Below, one piece after another: positions 40,678-50,434 of a stretch of 64,000 nucleotides of DNA (positions are counted from its first letter, which is position 1; each line of letters begins with the position of its first letter). Both the position numbers and the translations under genes were made by a program. The notes beneath the pieces were generated by a model. That model saw only the letters and a list, made by a program, of their open reading frames with translations. It was not told where the DNA came from and did not search any database. Source of the stretch: Enterobacter sp. (GTDB lineage Bacteria; Pseudomonadota; Gammaproteobacteria; Enterobacterales; Enterobacteriaceae); contig JALCNW010000011.1 of NCBI GenBank assembly GCA_022649305.1, positions 17,524 through 81,523 of the forward strand, given 5' to 3'.

Positions 40678-40987
40678 CACAATGCCCGGTAAGGCGAAGC
40701 CGCCACTGGGCATGAAATCACCCATTCCGTGAAGTACCTTCCACTCAGTTGGGCTTATGCCCCAAACAACTTCCTGACCCTCTCTCAATATTGTGTTGTT
40801 GCACGGTGAGAGGGCTAGTGCCCCTTACATATACTTTTCATGCCAGTTAAAAAATGCAGTTAGTCAGACTAAAACGACATCAAGTCGTACCAAAACTGCA
40901 AAAACACTAACCTCTCATTCTGATTACCCTACAGGTTGTGCTGTTCAGAATGAACCTAGCGAAAAGCTATGATTCAGGAGTGCAACA
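40678..40987. other. yqcA-gudP intergenic control region
   Basis: This 310-bp gap contains no gene. It holds a REP-like hairpin at 40682-40713, a wide inverted repeat CCCTCTC / GAGAGGG (40778-40784 and 40808-40814) and ACGAC-N5-GTCGT at 40874-40888. A tight palindrome GTTCA-GAA-TGAAC lies at 40943-40955, just before gudP. In E. coli gudPXD is activated by CdaR; one of the last two repeats could be its operator, but I do not know the consensus. Confidence 0.5.
40682..40713. repeat. REP-like palindromic element
   Basis: ATGCCC...GGGCAT flanks an inner GTAAGGCG/CGCCAC stem with a two-base bulge, typical of enterobacterial REP units. A related unit lies at 52682-52711; both contain GGTAAGGCG. 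Confidence 0.6.
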
Positions 40988-42343
40988 ATGAGTACATTAA
41001 GCCACGCGGCGAGCAGCGCTGAGAAGCGCACAAATGCTCGCTACTGGATAGTGGTGATGCTGTTTATCGTCACATCCTTCAACTATGGCGACCGCGCGAC
41101 GCTGTCGATTGCCGGCTCGGAAATGGCAAAAGACATTGGTCTCGATCCGGTTGGTATGGGGTATGTCTTCTCCGCGTTTTCATGGGCCTATGTGATTGGC
41201 CAAATACCCGGCGGTTGGCTGCTTGACCGCTTCGGATCGAAACGCGTTTACTTCTGGTCCATCTTTATCTGGTCCATGTTTACCCTCCTGCAAGGCTTTG
41301 TCGATATCTTCAATGGTTTCGGCATTATCGTTGCGCTTTTCACCTTACGTTTTCTGGTGGGATTGGCGGAAGCACCCTCCTTCCCGGGCAATAGCCGCAT
41401 CGTTGCAGCCTGGTTCCCGGCGCAGGAAAGGGGCACGGCGGTGGCGATATTTAACTCGGCACAATATTTTGCCACGGTTATTTTTGCGCCCATCATGGGT
41501 TGGCTGACGCATGAAGTAGGCTGGTCGCACGTCTTCTTCTTTATGGGTGGCCTTGGGATCATCATTAGCTTTGTGTGGCTGAAAGTGATCCACGAACCCA
41601 ATCAACATCCTGGCGTTAACAAGAAAGAACTGGAGTACATTGCCGAAGGTGGCGCGCTGATCAACATGGATCAGAAAAGCACCAAAGAAAAAGTGCCGTT
41701 TAGCCAGAAGTGGGGGCAGATCAAGCAGCTTGTCGGCTCGCGCATGATGATCGGTATCTACCTTGGGCAGTACTGCATTAACGCTCTAACCTACTTCTTT
41801 ATTACCTGGTTCCCGGTCTATCTGGTGCAGGCGCGCGGGATGTCGATCCTCAAAGCAGGGTTTATTGCCTCCATTCCCGCAGTGTGTGGATTTATCGGCG
41901 GGGTGCTCGGCGGTGTGATTTCGGACTGGCTAATGCGTCGGACTGGCTCGCTGAATATCGCACGTAAAACGCCCATTGTGGTAGGGATGCTGCTCTCCAT
42001 GTCGATGGTGTTCTGTAACTACGTGGATGTGGAGTGGATGATTGTCGGCTTTATGGCGATGGCCTTCTTTGGTAAAGGGATTGGTGCGCTGGGCTGGGCG
42101 GTGATGGCAGATACCGCACCGAAAGAGATCAGTGGGCTTAGCGGTGGTCTGTTCAATATGTTCGGCAATATTTCCGGTATTGTCACCCCGATTGCGATTG
42201 GCTATATCGTCGGCACCACAGGCTCGTTTAACGGCGCACTGATCTATGTGGGTGTCCACGCGCTGGTGGCGGTGTTGAGCTACCTGGTGCTGGTGGGCGA
42301 CATTAAACGCGTTGAGCTGAAACCCGTCGCGGGGCAGGCATGA
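40988..42343 (+). CDS. gudP: GudP, D-glucarate/galactarate MFS transporter
   Basis: Proton symporter of the anion:cation symporter branch of the major facilitator superfamily, importing D-glucarate, D-glycerate and related acids. The 451-residue protein (E. coli 450) has 12 hydrophobic segments. Its family signature is [13 protein letters not shown] near the N-terminus, then [15 protein letters not shown] after helix 2 and the charged loop before helix 7. The ATG follows CAGGAG. It is the first gene of gudP-gudX-gudD and overlaps gudX by four bases. Confidence 0.96.
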   Translation: MSTLSHAASSAEKRTNARYWIVVMLFIVTSFNYGDRATLSIAGSEMAKDIGLDPVGMGYVFSAFSWAYVIGQIPGGWLLDRFGSKRVYFWSIFIWSMFTLLQGFVDIFNGFGIIVALFTLRFLVGLAEAPSFPGNSRIVAAWFPAQERGTAVAIFNSAQYFATVIFAPIMGWLTHEVGWSHVFFFMGGLGIIISFVWLKVIHEPNQHPGVNKKELEYIAEGGALINMDQKSTKEKVPFSQKWGQIKQLVGSRMMIGIYLGQYCINALTYFFITWFPVYLVQARGMSILKAGFIASIPAVCGFIGGVLGGVISDWLMRRTGSLNIARKTPIVVGMLLSMSMVFCNYVDVEWMIVGFMAMAFFGKGIGALGWAVMADTAPKEISGLSGGLFNMFGNISGIVTPIAIGYIVGTTGSFNGALIYVGVHALVAVLSYLVLVGDIKRVELKPVAGQA

Positions 42344-43683
42344 TGAATACTCAATCAAGCCCCGTCATTACTGACATGCAAGTCATTCCGGTAGCCGGGC
42401 ATGACAGCATGCTCCTCAATATTGGTGGTGCGCACAGTGCGTATTTCACCCGTAATATCGTGGTTCTCACCGATAGCGCTGGCCATACCGGCGTAGGTGA
42501 AGCCCCTGGCGGCGAAGTGATTTTACAGACTCTGCTCGATGCCGTTCCGATGGTGGTTGGGCAGGAAATCGCTCGCCTGAATAAGGTGGTTCAGCGTGTA
42601 CATAAAGGCAATCAGGCCGCCGATTTCGATACGTTTGGCAACGGGGCCTGGACCTTTGAACTGCGCGTCAACGCCGTCGCCGCGCTGGAGGCCGCCCTTC
42701 TCGATCTGTTGGGCAAGACGCTCAACGTCCCGGTGTGTGAACTGTTAGGCCCAGGCAAGCAGCGTGATGCCGTCACGGTCCTCGGTTATCTTTTCTACGT
42801 GGGTGACCGTACTAAAACCGATCTCCCGTATCTGGAATATACTTCGGGCAGTCACGACTGGTATCACTTGCGCCATCAGGAAGCGCTCACCCGCGAGGCG
42901 GTAGTGCAGCTAGCGGAAGCCGCGCAGGATCGCTACGGGTTTAAAGATTTCAAACTCAAGGGTGGCGTACTACCGGGCGAGCAGGAGATCGACAGCGTCC
43001 GCGCATTGAAAAAACGTTTTCCGGATGCGCGTATTACCGTTGATCCCAACGGCGCGTGGCTGCTGGATGAAGCCATTGCGCTGTGCAAAGGTCTCAACGG
43101 CGTGCTGACCTACGCGGAAGATCCGTGTGGCGCCGAGCAAGGTTTTTCCGGGCGTGAAGTGATGGCGGAGTTTCGTCGCGCCACGGGTCTGCCGGTGGCG
43201 ACCAACATGATTGCGACGAACTGGCGCGAAATGGGCCACGCGGTGATGCTGAATTCGGTGGATATTCCGCTGGCGGATCCGCACTTCTGGACGCTCTCCG
43301 GTGCGGTGCGTGTTGCGCAGCTTTGCGACGACTGGGGTTTAACCTGGGGCTGCCATTCGAATAACCACTTTGATATCTCTCTGGCGATGTTTACCCACGT
43401 TGGTGCTGCGGCTCCAGGTACGCCGACCGCCATTGATACCCACTGGATCTGGCAGGAGGGCGATGCGCGCCTGACCAAAAAACCGCTTGAGATTAAAGAC
43501 GGTAAAATTACCGTACCGGATGCACCGGGATTAGGCGTTGAGCTGGACTGGGATCAGGTCCACAAGGCGCATGAACTCTACAAGAAACTGCCGGGTGGTG
43601 CGCGCAATGACGCAGGCCCAATGCAATATCTTGTTCCCGGCTGGACCTTTGACCGCAAACGCCCGGCGTTCGGTCGCCACTAA
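42340..43683 (+). CDS. gudX: GudX, glucarate dehydratase-related protein
   Basis: An enolase-superfamily protein of 447 residues (E. coli 446), paralogous to GudD next door. The catalytic lysine pair (DFKLKGG), metal ligands ([25 protein letters not shown]) and the general-base His ([10 protein letters not shown]) are all conserved. It differs from GudD at Asn in IATNW where GudD has Asp. E. coli GudX is reported to be much less active than GudD; its exact role is open. The ATG overlaps the gudP stop. Confidence 0.93.
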   Translation: MMNTQSSPVITDMQVIPVAGHDSMLLNIGGAHSAYFTRNIVVLTDSAGHTGVGEAPGGEVILQTLLDAVPMVVGQEIARLNKVVQRVHKGNQAADFDTFGNGAWTFELRVNAVAALEAALLDLLGKTLNVPVCELLGPGKQRDAVTVLGYLFYVGDRTKTDLPYLEYTSGSHDWYHLRHQEALTREAVVQLAEAAQDRYGFKDFKLKGGVLPGEQEIDSVRALKKRFPDARITVDPNGAWLLDEAIALCKGLNGVLTYAEDPCGAEQGFSGREVMAEFRRATGLPVATNMIATNWREMGHAVMLNSVDIPLADPHFWTLSGAVRVAQLCDDWGLTWGCHSNNHFDISLAMFTHVGAAAPGTPTAIDTHWIWQEGDARLTKKPLEIKDGKITVPDAPGLGVELDWDQVHKAHELYKKLPGGARNDAGPMQYLVPGWTFDRKRPAFGRH

Positions 43684-43699
43684 TCAAAAGGATTGAATA

Positions 43700-45037
43700 A
43701 TGAACACTTTTTCTACTCCTGTCGTAACTTCTATGCAGATTGTCCCGGTTGCGGGCCACGACAGCATGTTGATGAACCTGAGCGGTGCCCACGCCCCGTT
43801 CTTTACCCGCAACATTGTCATTATTAAGGACAATTCCGGACATACCGGCGTGGGTGAAATTCCCGGCGGCGAGAAGATCCGCAAAACGCTGGAAGACGCG
43901 ACGGCGTTAGTGGTGGGTAAAACGCTGGGCGAGTACAAAAACGTCTTAAATGTGGTGCGAAGTACCTTTGCCGATCGTGATGCGAGCGGGCGTGGGCTGC
44001 AAACATTTGATCTGCGCACCACTATCCATGTGGTGACGGGAATTGAGGCCGCGATGCTGGATCTGCTCGGTCAGCATTTGGGGGTGAATGTCGCCTCGCT
44101 GCTCGGCGAGGGCCAGCAGCGCAGCGAAGTGGAAATGCTGGGTTATCTGTTTTTCGTGGGCGATCGCAAACTAACGCCGCTGGCGTATCAGAGCCAGCCG
44201 GATGAGAAATGCGACTGGTATCGCTTGCGTCACGATGAAGCGATGACCCCTGATGCGGTGGTTCGTCTGGCAGAAGCCGCATATGACAAGTACGGTTTTA
44301 ACGATTTCAAACTGAAGGGCGGCGTGCTGGCCGGTGAAGAAGAGGCAGAGTCGATTGAAGCGCTGGCGAAACGCTTCCCGCAGGCGCGCGTGACGCTCGA
44401 TCCAAACGGTGCCTGGTCGCTCGATGAAGCCATCAAAATTGGCAAGCGGCTGAAAGGCGTGCTGGCGTACGCCGAAGATCCGTGCGGTGCTGAGCAAGGG
44501 TTCTCTGGTCGGGAAGTGATGGCCGAGTTCCGTCGTGCGACAGGATTGCCAACCGCCACCAATATGATTGCCACCGACTGGCGTCAGATGGGGCATACGC
44601 TTTCGTTGCAATCGGTGGATATTCCGCTGGCCGACCCGCACTTCTGGACCATGCAAGGTTCAGTGCGCGTGGCGCAGATGTGTCATGAATTCGGGCTAAC
44701 CTGGGGCTCACATTCCAATAACCATTTCGACATTTCGCTGGCGATGTTCACTCACGTTGCGGCCGCAGCGCCGGGTAATATCACCGCTATTGATACACAC
44801 TGGATTTGGCAGGAGGGGAATCAGCGCCTGACGAAACGGCCATTCGACATTAAAGGTGGGATGGTGCAGGTACCGACTACGCCAGGCCTGGGTGTCGAAC
44901 TGGATATGGATCAACTGATGAAAGCCCACGAGCTGTACCAGAAGCACGGTCTGGGTGCGCGTGATGATGCGATGGCAATGCAGTATCTGATTCCTGACTG
45001 GACGTTCGACAATAAACGTCCGTGCATGGTACGCTAA
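43700..45037 (+). CDS. gudD: GudD, D-glucarate dehydratase
   Basis: Dehydrates D-glucarate (and L-idarate) to 5-keto-4-deoxy-D-glucarate. The 445-residue protein (E. coli 446) has Lys204 and Lys206 in DFKLKGG, metal ligands Asp234, Glu265 and Asn288, and the base His338 in [10 protein letters not shown], one number below the E. coli residues throughout. AGGA lies eight bases before the ATG. It follows gudX by 16 bp; a hairpin and then a glycerate kinase gene follow. Confidence 0.97.
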   Translation: MNTFSTPVVTSMQIVPVAGHDSMLMNLSGAHAPFFTRNIVIIKDNSGHTGVGEIPGGEKIRKTLEDATALVVGKTLGEYKNVLNVVRSTFADRDASGRGLQTFDLRTTIHVVTGIEAAMLDLLGQHLGVNVASLLGEGQQRSEVEMLGYLFFVGDRKLTPLAYQSQPDEKCDWYRLRHDEAMTPDAVVRLAEAAYDKYGFNDFKLKGGVLAGEEEAESIEALAKRFPQARVTLDPNGAWSLDEAIKIGKRLKGVLAYAEDPCGAEQGFSGREVMAEFRRATGLPTATNMIATDWRQMGHTLSLQSVDIPLADPHFWTMQGSVRVAQMCHEFGLTWGSHSNNHFDISLAMFTHVAAAAPGNITAIDTHWIWQEGNQRLTKRPFDIKGGMVQVPTTPGLGVELDMDQLMKAHELYQKHGLGARDDAMAMQYLIPDWTFDNKRPCMVR

Positions 45038-45046
45038 ACAGATTGG

Positions 45047-45066
45047 GACCGCTCCCATGAGCGGTC
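45047..45066 (+). terminator. Hairpin between gudD and the glycerate kinase gene
   Basis: An 8-bp stem GACCGCTC / GAGCGGTC with loop CCAT, 9 bp after the gudD stop, followed only by ATTT. It may reduce, rather than stop, read-through into the kinase gene. Confidence 0.5.
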
Positions 45067-45114
45067 ATTTGCTTAGTGAATGATGACCACAGCCAACATG
45101 CGTAAGGATGCTAA

Positions 45115-46254
45115 ATGAAAATAGTGATCGCACCGGACTCGTATAAGGAAAGTTTGAGTGCTCTTGAAGTCGCCACGGCAATAGAGCAAGGGTTTCGCGA
45201 AATCTGGCCTGATGCGGATTACGTAAAACTCCCGGTAGCGGACGGTGGTGAAGGGACTGTCGAAGCCATGGTCGCGGCGACCGCTGGCCGAATTGTGCAT
45301 GTTGATGTGACGGGCCCGCTTGGGGCGAGCGTTCAGGCCTTTTATGGGCTATCGGGTGACGAACGATCGGCATTTATTGAAATGGCGGCAGCGAGCGGTC
45401 TGGAACTGGTGAAACCCGCGCAGCGAAACCCACTCACCACAACGTCCTGGGGAACCGGGGAGCTGATAAGCCATGCTCTGGATGCGGGAGTGAAGCACAT
45501 TATCATCGGCATCGGTGGGAGTGCGACGAATGACGGCGGAGCCGGAATGGTACAGGCGCTGGGGGCGAAGCTGCTCACCAGTGAGGGAAAGCCTATCGGG
45601 CAGGGCGGCGGTGAACTTGACCGCCTGGCACGCATTGATATCAGCGGGCTGGATAAAAGACTGGCTGACTGTCGCATTGAGGTCGCCTGCGACGTCACCA
45701 ATCCGCTAACCGGAGAAGAGGGCGCATCGGCGGTATTTGGCCCACAAAAGGGCGCAACGCCGGAGATGATTGAACGGCTGGACAAGTCGCTTGCGCATTA
45801 CGCTCAGGTTATTGCTCATGATTTAGATATGGACGTGCTCAACCTTTCGGGTGGCGGTGCTGCGGGTGGAATGGGCGCGGCGCTGTATGCGTTTTGCGGC
45901 GCTCAGCTGCGTCAGGGCATTGAGATAGTGACCGACGCTCTGCAACTGGATAAGCAGGTTGCCGATGCTGATTTAGTGATTACTGGCGAAGGGCGTATCG
46001 ACAGCCAAACGATTCATGGAAAAGTCCCCGTTGGCGTGGCGAGGGTAGCCAAACGCTTTAACAAACCGGTTATCGGGATTGCGGGCAGTCTCACGGCCGA
46101 CGTTGGCGTGGTACATGAACACGGTGTGGATGCAGTTTTCAGCGTGATTTATACCGTCTGCACCTTAGAAGAGGCGCTGGAAAATGCCGAAGAAAACGTG
46201 CGACTGGCGGCAAGGAATATCGCGGCCACGCTGAAGGTCGGAATGGGGATGTAA
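45115..46254 (+). CDS. garK: Glycerate 2-kinase, GarK type
   Basis: Phosphorylates D-glycerate to 2-phosphoglycerate, the last step of glucarate and galactarate breakdown. The 379-residue protein begins MKIVIAPDSYKESLSALEVA and has the class I family blocks PVADGGEGTVEAMVAAT, IIIGIGGSATNDGGAGM, VACDVTNPLTG and VITGEGRIDSQTIHGKVP. It closely resembles both E. coli GarK and GlxK, so the symbol is by function and family, not certain orthology. An AAGGA site precedes the ATG. In E. coli K-12 no kinase gene follows gudD; here it would complete the cluster. It converges on barA. Confidence 0.88.
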   Translation: MKIVIAPDSYKESLSALEVATAIEQGFREIWPDADYVKLPVADGGEGTVEAMVAATAGRIVHVDVTGPLGASVQAFYGLSGDERSAFIEMAAASGLELVKPAQRNPLTTTSWGTGELISHALDAGVKHIIIGIGGSATNDGGAGMVQALGAKLLTSEGKPIGQGGGELDRLARIDISGLDKRLADCRIEVACDVTNPLTGEEGASAVFGPQKGATPEMIERLDKSLAHYAQVIAHDLDMDVLNLSGGGAAGGMGAALYAFCGAQLRQGIEIVTDALQLDKQVADADLVITGEGRIDSQTIHGKVPVGVARVAKRFNKPVIGIAGSLTADVGVVHEHGVDAVFSVIYTVCTLEEALENAEENVRLAARNIAATLKVGMGM

Positions 46255-46269
46255 TATCCCCTCATCCTG

Positions 46270-49026
46270 TTATCCGAGAATTTTCCTCGCTTCGCGGGTC
46301 ACGTTATCCATCTCATCCAGCAGCTCAAGAAATTCCGGCTCCAGCTCCGATTCAGGTGTGCCGGAACGCAGCTGCTGCTCCAGCAAATGGCAGAGGCTCT
46401 TCAGGCGCGGTACGCCGCTGTAGCCGCAGCTACCGTGCAGCTTATGAATGGCATCAACCAGTTCTTCCGGATTCTCGCCTACCAGCTGTTCTTCCACTTT
46501 GTTGCGGATCTCAGGCAGGAAGGCGATGAGCATTTGCAGCATTTCCCGCGCCAAATCGGGTTTCCCTGCCGCCTGACGCAGCGCGAGCTGCCAGTCGAGT
46601 GTGGCATTAGGATTGATCGTTATCTCGGCAGGTTTGGGGGGCGCGAGGTAGTTTGCGGCTGCGATGCCGGGTTTATAGCGTATCAACAAGCTATGAAGCT
46701 TTTCTTCGTCGATCGGTTTCGCCAGATAATCATTCATTCCAGCACCGAGGAGTTTTTCTTTCTGCCCGGCCATGGCGTGCGCTGTCACGGCTATCACCGG
46801 TGTCTGCTGCTGGTGGGGAAGCTGTCGAATCAGCTCACAGGCGCGAATGCCGTCCATACCTGGCATCTGAATATCCATCAGAATCAGGTCAAACTGCATT
46901 TGTTTCGCTTTTTCAAGTGCCTGCTCACCGCCGTCGCACAGCTCAACGTGTTGCACGTGATCGTCCAGCAATACACCGATGAGCTTCAGGTTTGCCGGGT
47001 TGTCATCCACGGCCATAACGCTCATCGGCAATTTATGGTCGTCGTTAACTGTCGGCAGCGCAGGATAATTAATGCGGCAATATTCGGTCAACGCAGGCAG
47101 CAGACGCGTTGCGGTAAGTGGTTTCAACAGACAGGCGGCAGCACCGTCATTTTTCAGCTCTTCGGCATTAATTTGCGCATGACACGGCAGGGCTAACAGC
47201 AGGTAATCGGTCATCGAGGCGGCTTTCGCCAGGCGCTCCTGCTGCATCGTTAGCTCACCGGTGAACGTCACCGGAATCCCCATCAACAGAATATCGTAAT
47301 GATCGACGGCCAGAGCAGAAAACGTCGGGCTGTAAATAACGTCCAGTGGCGTCGTACCCAACACATCCAGAGTGCTTTGAGCCGCAGCAGCGTTGGGTTC
47401 GATATAGGCCAGGCGTTTACCTCGCAGGCAATGGGTCGCCGGGCCTTCGATTATCACGTTCGGATTGAGATCGAGGTTGATATGGAACCAGAACGTTGAC
47501 CCGCGATTTGGCTGGCTATGGAAGGAGATATCACCGCCCATCTCTTTCACCAGTTTCTGCGTAATCACCAGCCCCAGCCCGGTTCCGCCGTGACGACGTG
47601 AAATGCTGGCATCCGCCTGACGGAACGCCTGGAATAATCGCGACTGGTCGCGTTCCGGGATGCCAATACCGGTATCGCGGATCTGCACTTCAATCTGCAC
47701 TTTGTTATTACTGATCGCCCGTCGTTCAACCAGCACGTCGATATTGCCGCTTTCCGTAAACTTAATGGCATTCCCGACCAGATTCGTGATCACCTGCTGC
47801 AAACGCAGCGGGTCGCCGATGACGTTATCCGGCACGTCATTCTTAATGTTGAGCGTCAGCTCTAAACCTTTGTCGTGCGAGGAGTGTGCTAACAGCGTGA
47901 CGATTTCGTCCAGCGTGCTGCGCAGCGGGAACGGAATACTTTCAAGGATAAGTTTACCGGCCTCCAGCTTCGAGAAATCAAGCACGTCATTGATGATTGC
48001 CAGCAGGTTGTTGGCGGAACGTTCGATGGTATGCAGGTGATCGCGCTGGGTCGGGTTGAGTTCGGATTTCAGCGTCAGACGGGTAAAACCAATCACGCCG
48101 TTGAGCGGGGTGCGCAGCTCGTGAGACATATTGGCGAGAAACTCGGACTTAATGCGCGCTGCTTCCTGGGCGCGTTTTTTCGCCAAATCCAGCTCGACGT
48201 TCTGAATCTCCATTTGCTCCAGCGTTTCTCGCAAGTCGGAGGTCGCCTGATCGACGTTATGCTGCATCTCTTCATGATAGGCCGCAAGCGACATCGCCAT
48301 CGAGTTAATGCCGTTTTTCAGCATATCCAGCTCACCGAGCATGAACCCTTCAACGCGGCTATCGAGTTGCCCACGACGAATACGATCAACGGTATTCACC
48401 ATGTTACGAATCGGCCCCGTCACGTCGCGCATTAATCGCCAGCCAAAAATAAGCGCGATGCCAATACAAAACAGCATCATCACGCTGGAAATGAAGATTT
48501 CTTTGTACTGCTGTAGCCGCACCGACTTGAGATCCAGTTCGAGCGCCACATACCCCAACATATTATTACTGGCCTTGGCATCTGAGATAGCTGATTCATC
48601 GGGTGAATAGCTTTCCGATACAATCGGTGTGCGAAGGATCATAATATCGCCCCGGCGAAGTACGCTGAGATGGCGCGGAATAGGCGACCCTTCCGGTATT
48701 TTAAGTTCGCTGGGATCAAGGTGGAAATTTGAGGTCACGAACAGCCGGTTGTGTTCGTCATAGACCGAAATCGCCCGCACGATCTCCGAATGACGGCGGT
48801 GCAGGACGCTTATCAATTGACCAAGCGACTCACGATTTTGCAGGTTCATACCGTATTCGCTTGAGACGGCAAGCGGCTCAATAATGCTGGCTCCGGCATC
48901 TTCCAGCTGTTGCTGCAAGTCGTTGTAACGGTGCACAACGAAGAAGATGCTCAGCAACAAACCGATTAAAACGGTTGGGGCAAGGATCAAAATCATCATG
49001 CGCGCACGCAGGCTGTAGTTGGTCAT
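46270..49026 (-). CDS. barA: BarA, hybrid sensor histidine kinase
   Basis: Tripartite inner-membrane kinase that senses acetate and formate and activates UvrY, which turns on csrB. The 918 residues equal E. coli. Two membrane helices (about 10-31 and 177-197) flank a periplasmic domain, followed by HAMP. The transmitter has His302 ([12 protein letters not shown]) and ATP lid motifs (DTGIGIP, GGTGLGL). The receiver has Asp718 ([12 protein letters not shown]), and the HPt domain His861 ([13 protein letters not shown]). All phosphotransfer residues sit at E. coli numbers. It is divergent from rlmD. Confidence 0.98.
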   Translation of the reverse strand: MTNYSLRARMMILILAPTVLIGLLLSIFFVVHRYNDLQQQLEDAGASIIEPLAVSSEYGMNLQNRESLGQLISVLHRRHSEIVRAISVYDEHNRLFVTSNFHLDPSELKIPEGSPIPRHLSVLRRGDIMILRTPIVSESYSPDESAISDAKASNNMLGYVALELDLKSVRLQQYKEIFISSVMMLFCIGIALIFGWRLMRDVTGPIRNMVNTVDRIRRGQLDSRVEGFMLGELDMLKNGINSMAMSLAAYHEEMQHNVDQATSDLRETLEQMEIQNVELDLAKKRAQEAARIKSEFLANMSHELRTPLNGVIGFTRLTLKSELNPTQRDHLHTIERSANNLLAIINDVLDFSKLEAGKLILESIPFPLRSTLDEIVTLLAHSSHDKGLELTLNIKNDVPDNVIGDPLRLQQVITNLVGNAIKFTESGNIDVLVERRAISNNKVQIEVQIRDTGIGIPERDQSRLFQAFRQADASISRRHGGTGLGLVITQKLVKEMGGDISFHSQPNRGSTFWFHINLDLNPNVIIEGPATHCLRGKRLAYIEPNAAAAQSTLDVLGTTPLDVIYSPTFSALAVDHYDILLMGIPVTFTGELTMQQERLAKAASMTDYLLLALPCHAQINAEELKNDGAAACLLKPLTATRLLPALTEYCRINYPALPTVNDDHKLPMSVMAVDDNPANLKLIGVLLDDHVQHVELCDGGEQALEKAKQMQFDLILMDIQMPGMDGIRACELIRQLPHQQQTPVIAVTAHAMAGQKEKLLGAGMNDYLAKPIDEEKLHSLLIRYKPGIAAANYLAPPKPAEITINPNATLDWQLALRQAAGKPDLAREMLQMLIAFLPEIRNKVEEQLVGENPEELVDAIHKLHGSCGYSGVPRLKSLCHLLEQQLRSGTPESELEPEFLELLDEMDNVTREARKILG

Positions 49027-49083
49027 GGAGTTCCGTTATGGGACAATTAGGGTCATTATGTTTATTTGAGACGATTCTCGGCA

Positions 49084-50379
49084 ATGGCGCAATTCTACTC
49101 TGCAAAGCGACGCGTGACGACGCGTCAGATCATAACTGTTAATGCCATAGACCTGGATTCCTTTGGTCAGGGCGTAGCGCGTCATCACGGCAAAACGTTG
49201 TTTGTTCCCGGATTATTACCGAATGAACGCGCCGAAGTCACCCTGACGGAAGATAAAAGCAAGTATGCACGTGGTCAGGTCAAACGTCGTCTTAATGATA
49301 GCCCCGATCGCGTTTCGCCACGCTGCCCGCATTTTGGCGTGTGCGGCGGGTGCCAGCAACAACATGCGAGCGTTGCTCTACAACAGAGCAGTAAAAGCGC
49401 ATCTCTGGCACGAATGATTAAGCATGACGTCAACGAAATTATCGCAGGTGAATCCTGGGGCTATCGTCGTCGCGCCCGTCTTAGCCTGAACTATCAGCCA
49501 AAAGCACAGCATCTGGAGATGGGATTTCGAAAAGCAGGCTCCAGTGACATTGTTGAGGTGAAGCAATGCCCTATTTTGGCGCCCCGTCTTGAGGCATTAC
49601 TGCCGCAGGTACGTGAATGTCTCTCTGAATTACAGGGCGTGCGTGCGCTCGGACATGTGGAGCTGGTGCTTGCCGATAACGGGCCGCTGATGGTGTTACG
49701 TCACACCGCGCCGCTTTCTGTAAAAGATCGTGAAAAACTGGAACGCTTTTCGCATTCTCACGAGCTGGCTCTGTTCCTGGCACCGCAAAGCGAGATACTT
49801 GAACAGGTTACCGGTGAGACGCCCTGGTATTCGTCCGACGGGCTACGCTTAACGTTCAGCCCACGCGATTTTATCCAGGTGAACGATGGTGTGAACCAGC
49901 AGATGGTCGCTAAAGCGATGGCATGGCTTGATGTTAAGCCCGATGATCGGGTGCTGGATCTGTTCTGTGGCATGGGGAATTTTACTCTGCCGCTGGCGCA
50001 ACGCGCGGCATGCGTTGTGGGCGTTGAAGGCGTCGAGGCGCTGGTCGAGAAGGGCCAAAAAAATGCGCTTCAGAACGGATTGCAGAACGTCACCTTCTTC
50101 CATGAAAATCTGGAAGAGGATGTCACGCAGCAACCCTGGGCGTCGCAAGGTTTTGATAAAATTTTGCTCGATCCTGCGCGCGCGGGTGCGTCAGGCGTAA
50201 TGCAGCATATAATTAAACTCGCGCCAAAACGCGTGGTCTATGTTTCCTGTAACCCCGCGACGTTAGCGCGGGACAGTGAAGCGTTATTAAGTGCGGGTTA
50301 CCAGATTCAGCGTCTGGCAATGCTTGATATGTTCCCGCACACTGGGCATCTGGAATCAATGGTGTTGTTTGAGCTCTAG
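49084..50379 (+). CDS. rlmD: RlmD, 23S rRNA m5U1939 methyltransferase
   Basis: SAM-dependent enzyme with an iron-sulfur cluster that methylates U1939 of 23S rRNA (formerly RumA). The start at 49084 gives 431 residues (E. coli 433) beginning [15 protein letters not shown] domain (about 10-68) is followed by the cluster ligands [10 protein letters not shown] and the later Cys in [12 protein letters not shown] motif I is [16 protein letters not shown], and the nucleophile lies in [13 protein letters not shown]. The C-terminus ends FEL, without the RVK tail of E. coli. relA follows 55 bp downstream. Confidence 0.97.
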   Translation: MAQFYSAKRRVTTRQIITVNAIDLDSFGQGVARHHGKTLFVPGLLPNERAEVTLTEDKSKYARGQVKRRLNDSPDRVSPRCPHFGVCGGCQQQHASVALQQSSKSASLARMIKHDVNEIIAGESWGYRRRARLSLNYQPKAQHLEMGFRKAGSSDIVEVKQCPILAPRLEALLPQVRECLSELQGVRALGHVELVLADNGPLMVLRHTAPLSVKDREKLERFSHSHELALFLAPQSEILEQVTGETPWYSSDGLRLTFSPRDFIQVNDGVNQQMVAKAMAWLDVKPDDRVLDLFCGMGNFTLPLAQRAACVVGVEGVEALVEKGQKNALQNGLQNVTFFHENLEEDVTQQPWASQGFDKILLDPARAGASGVMQHIIKLAPKRVVYVSCNPATLARDSEALLSAGYQIQRLAMLDMFPHTGHLESMVLFEL

Positions 50380-50434
50380 TGATTAGTTTCGGCTTGTCGA
50401 ATTCGACAGGCCCTTGTCCCTAAAGGAGAGGACG

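Noticed and set aside
40778..40814. Wide inverted repeat CCCTCTC...GAGAGGG as a terminator
   Set aside because: The loop is over 20 bases and there is no T-tract; listed only as part of the gudP control region.
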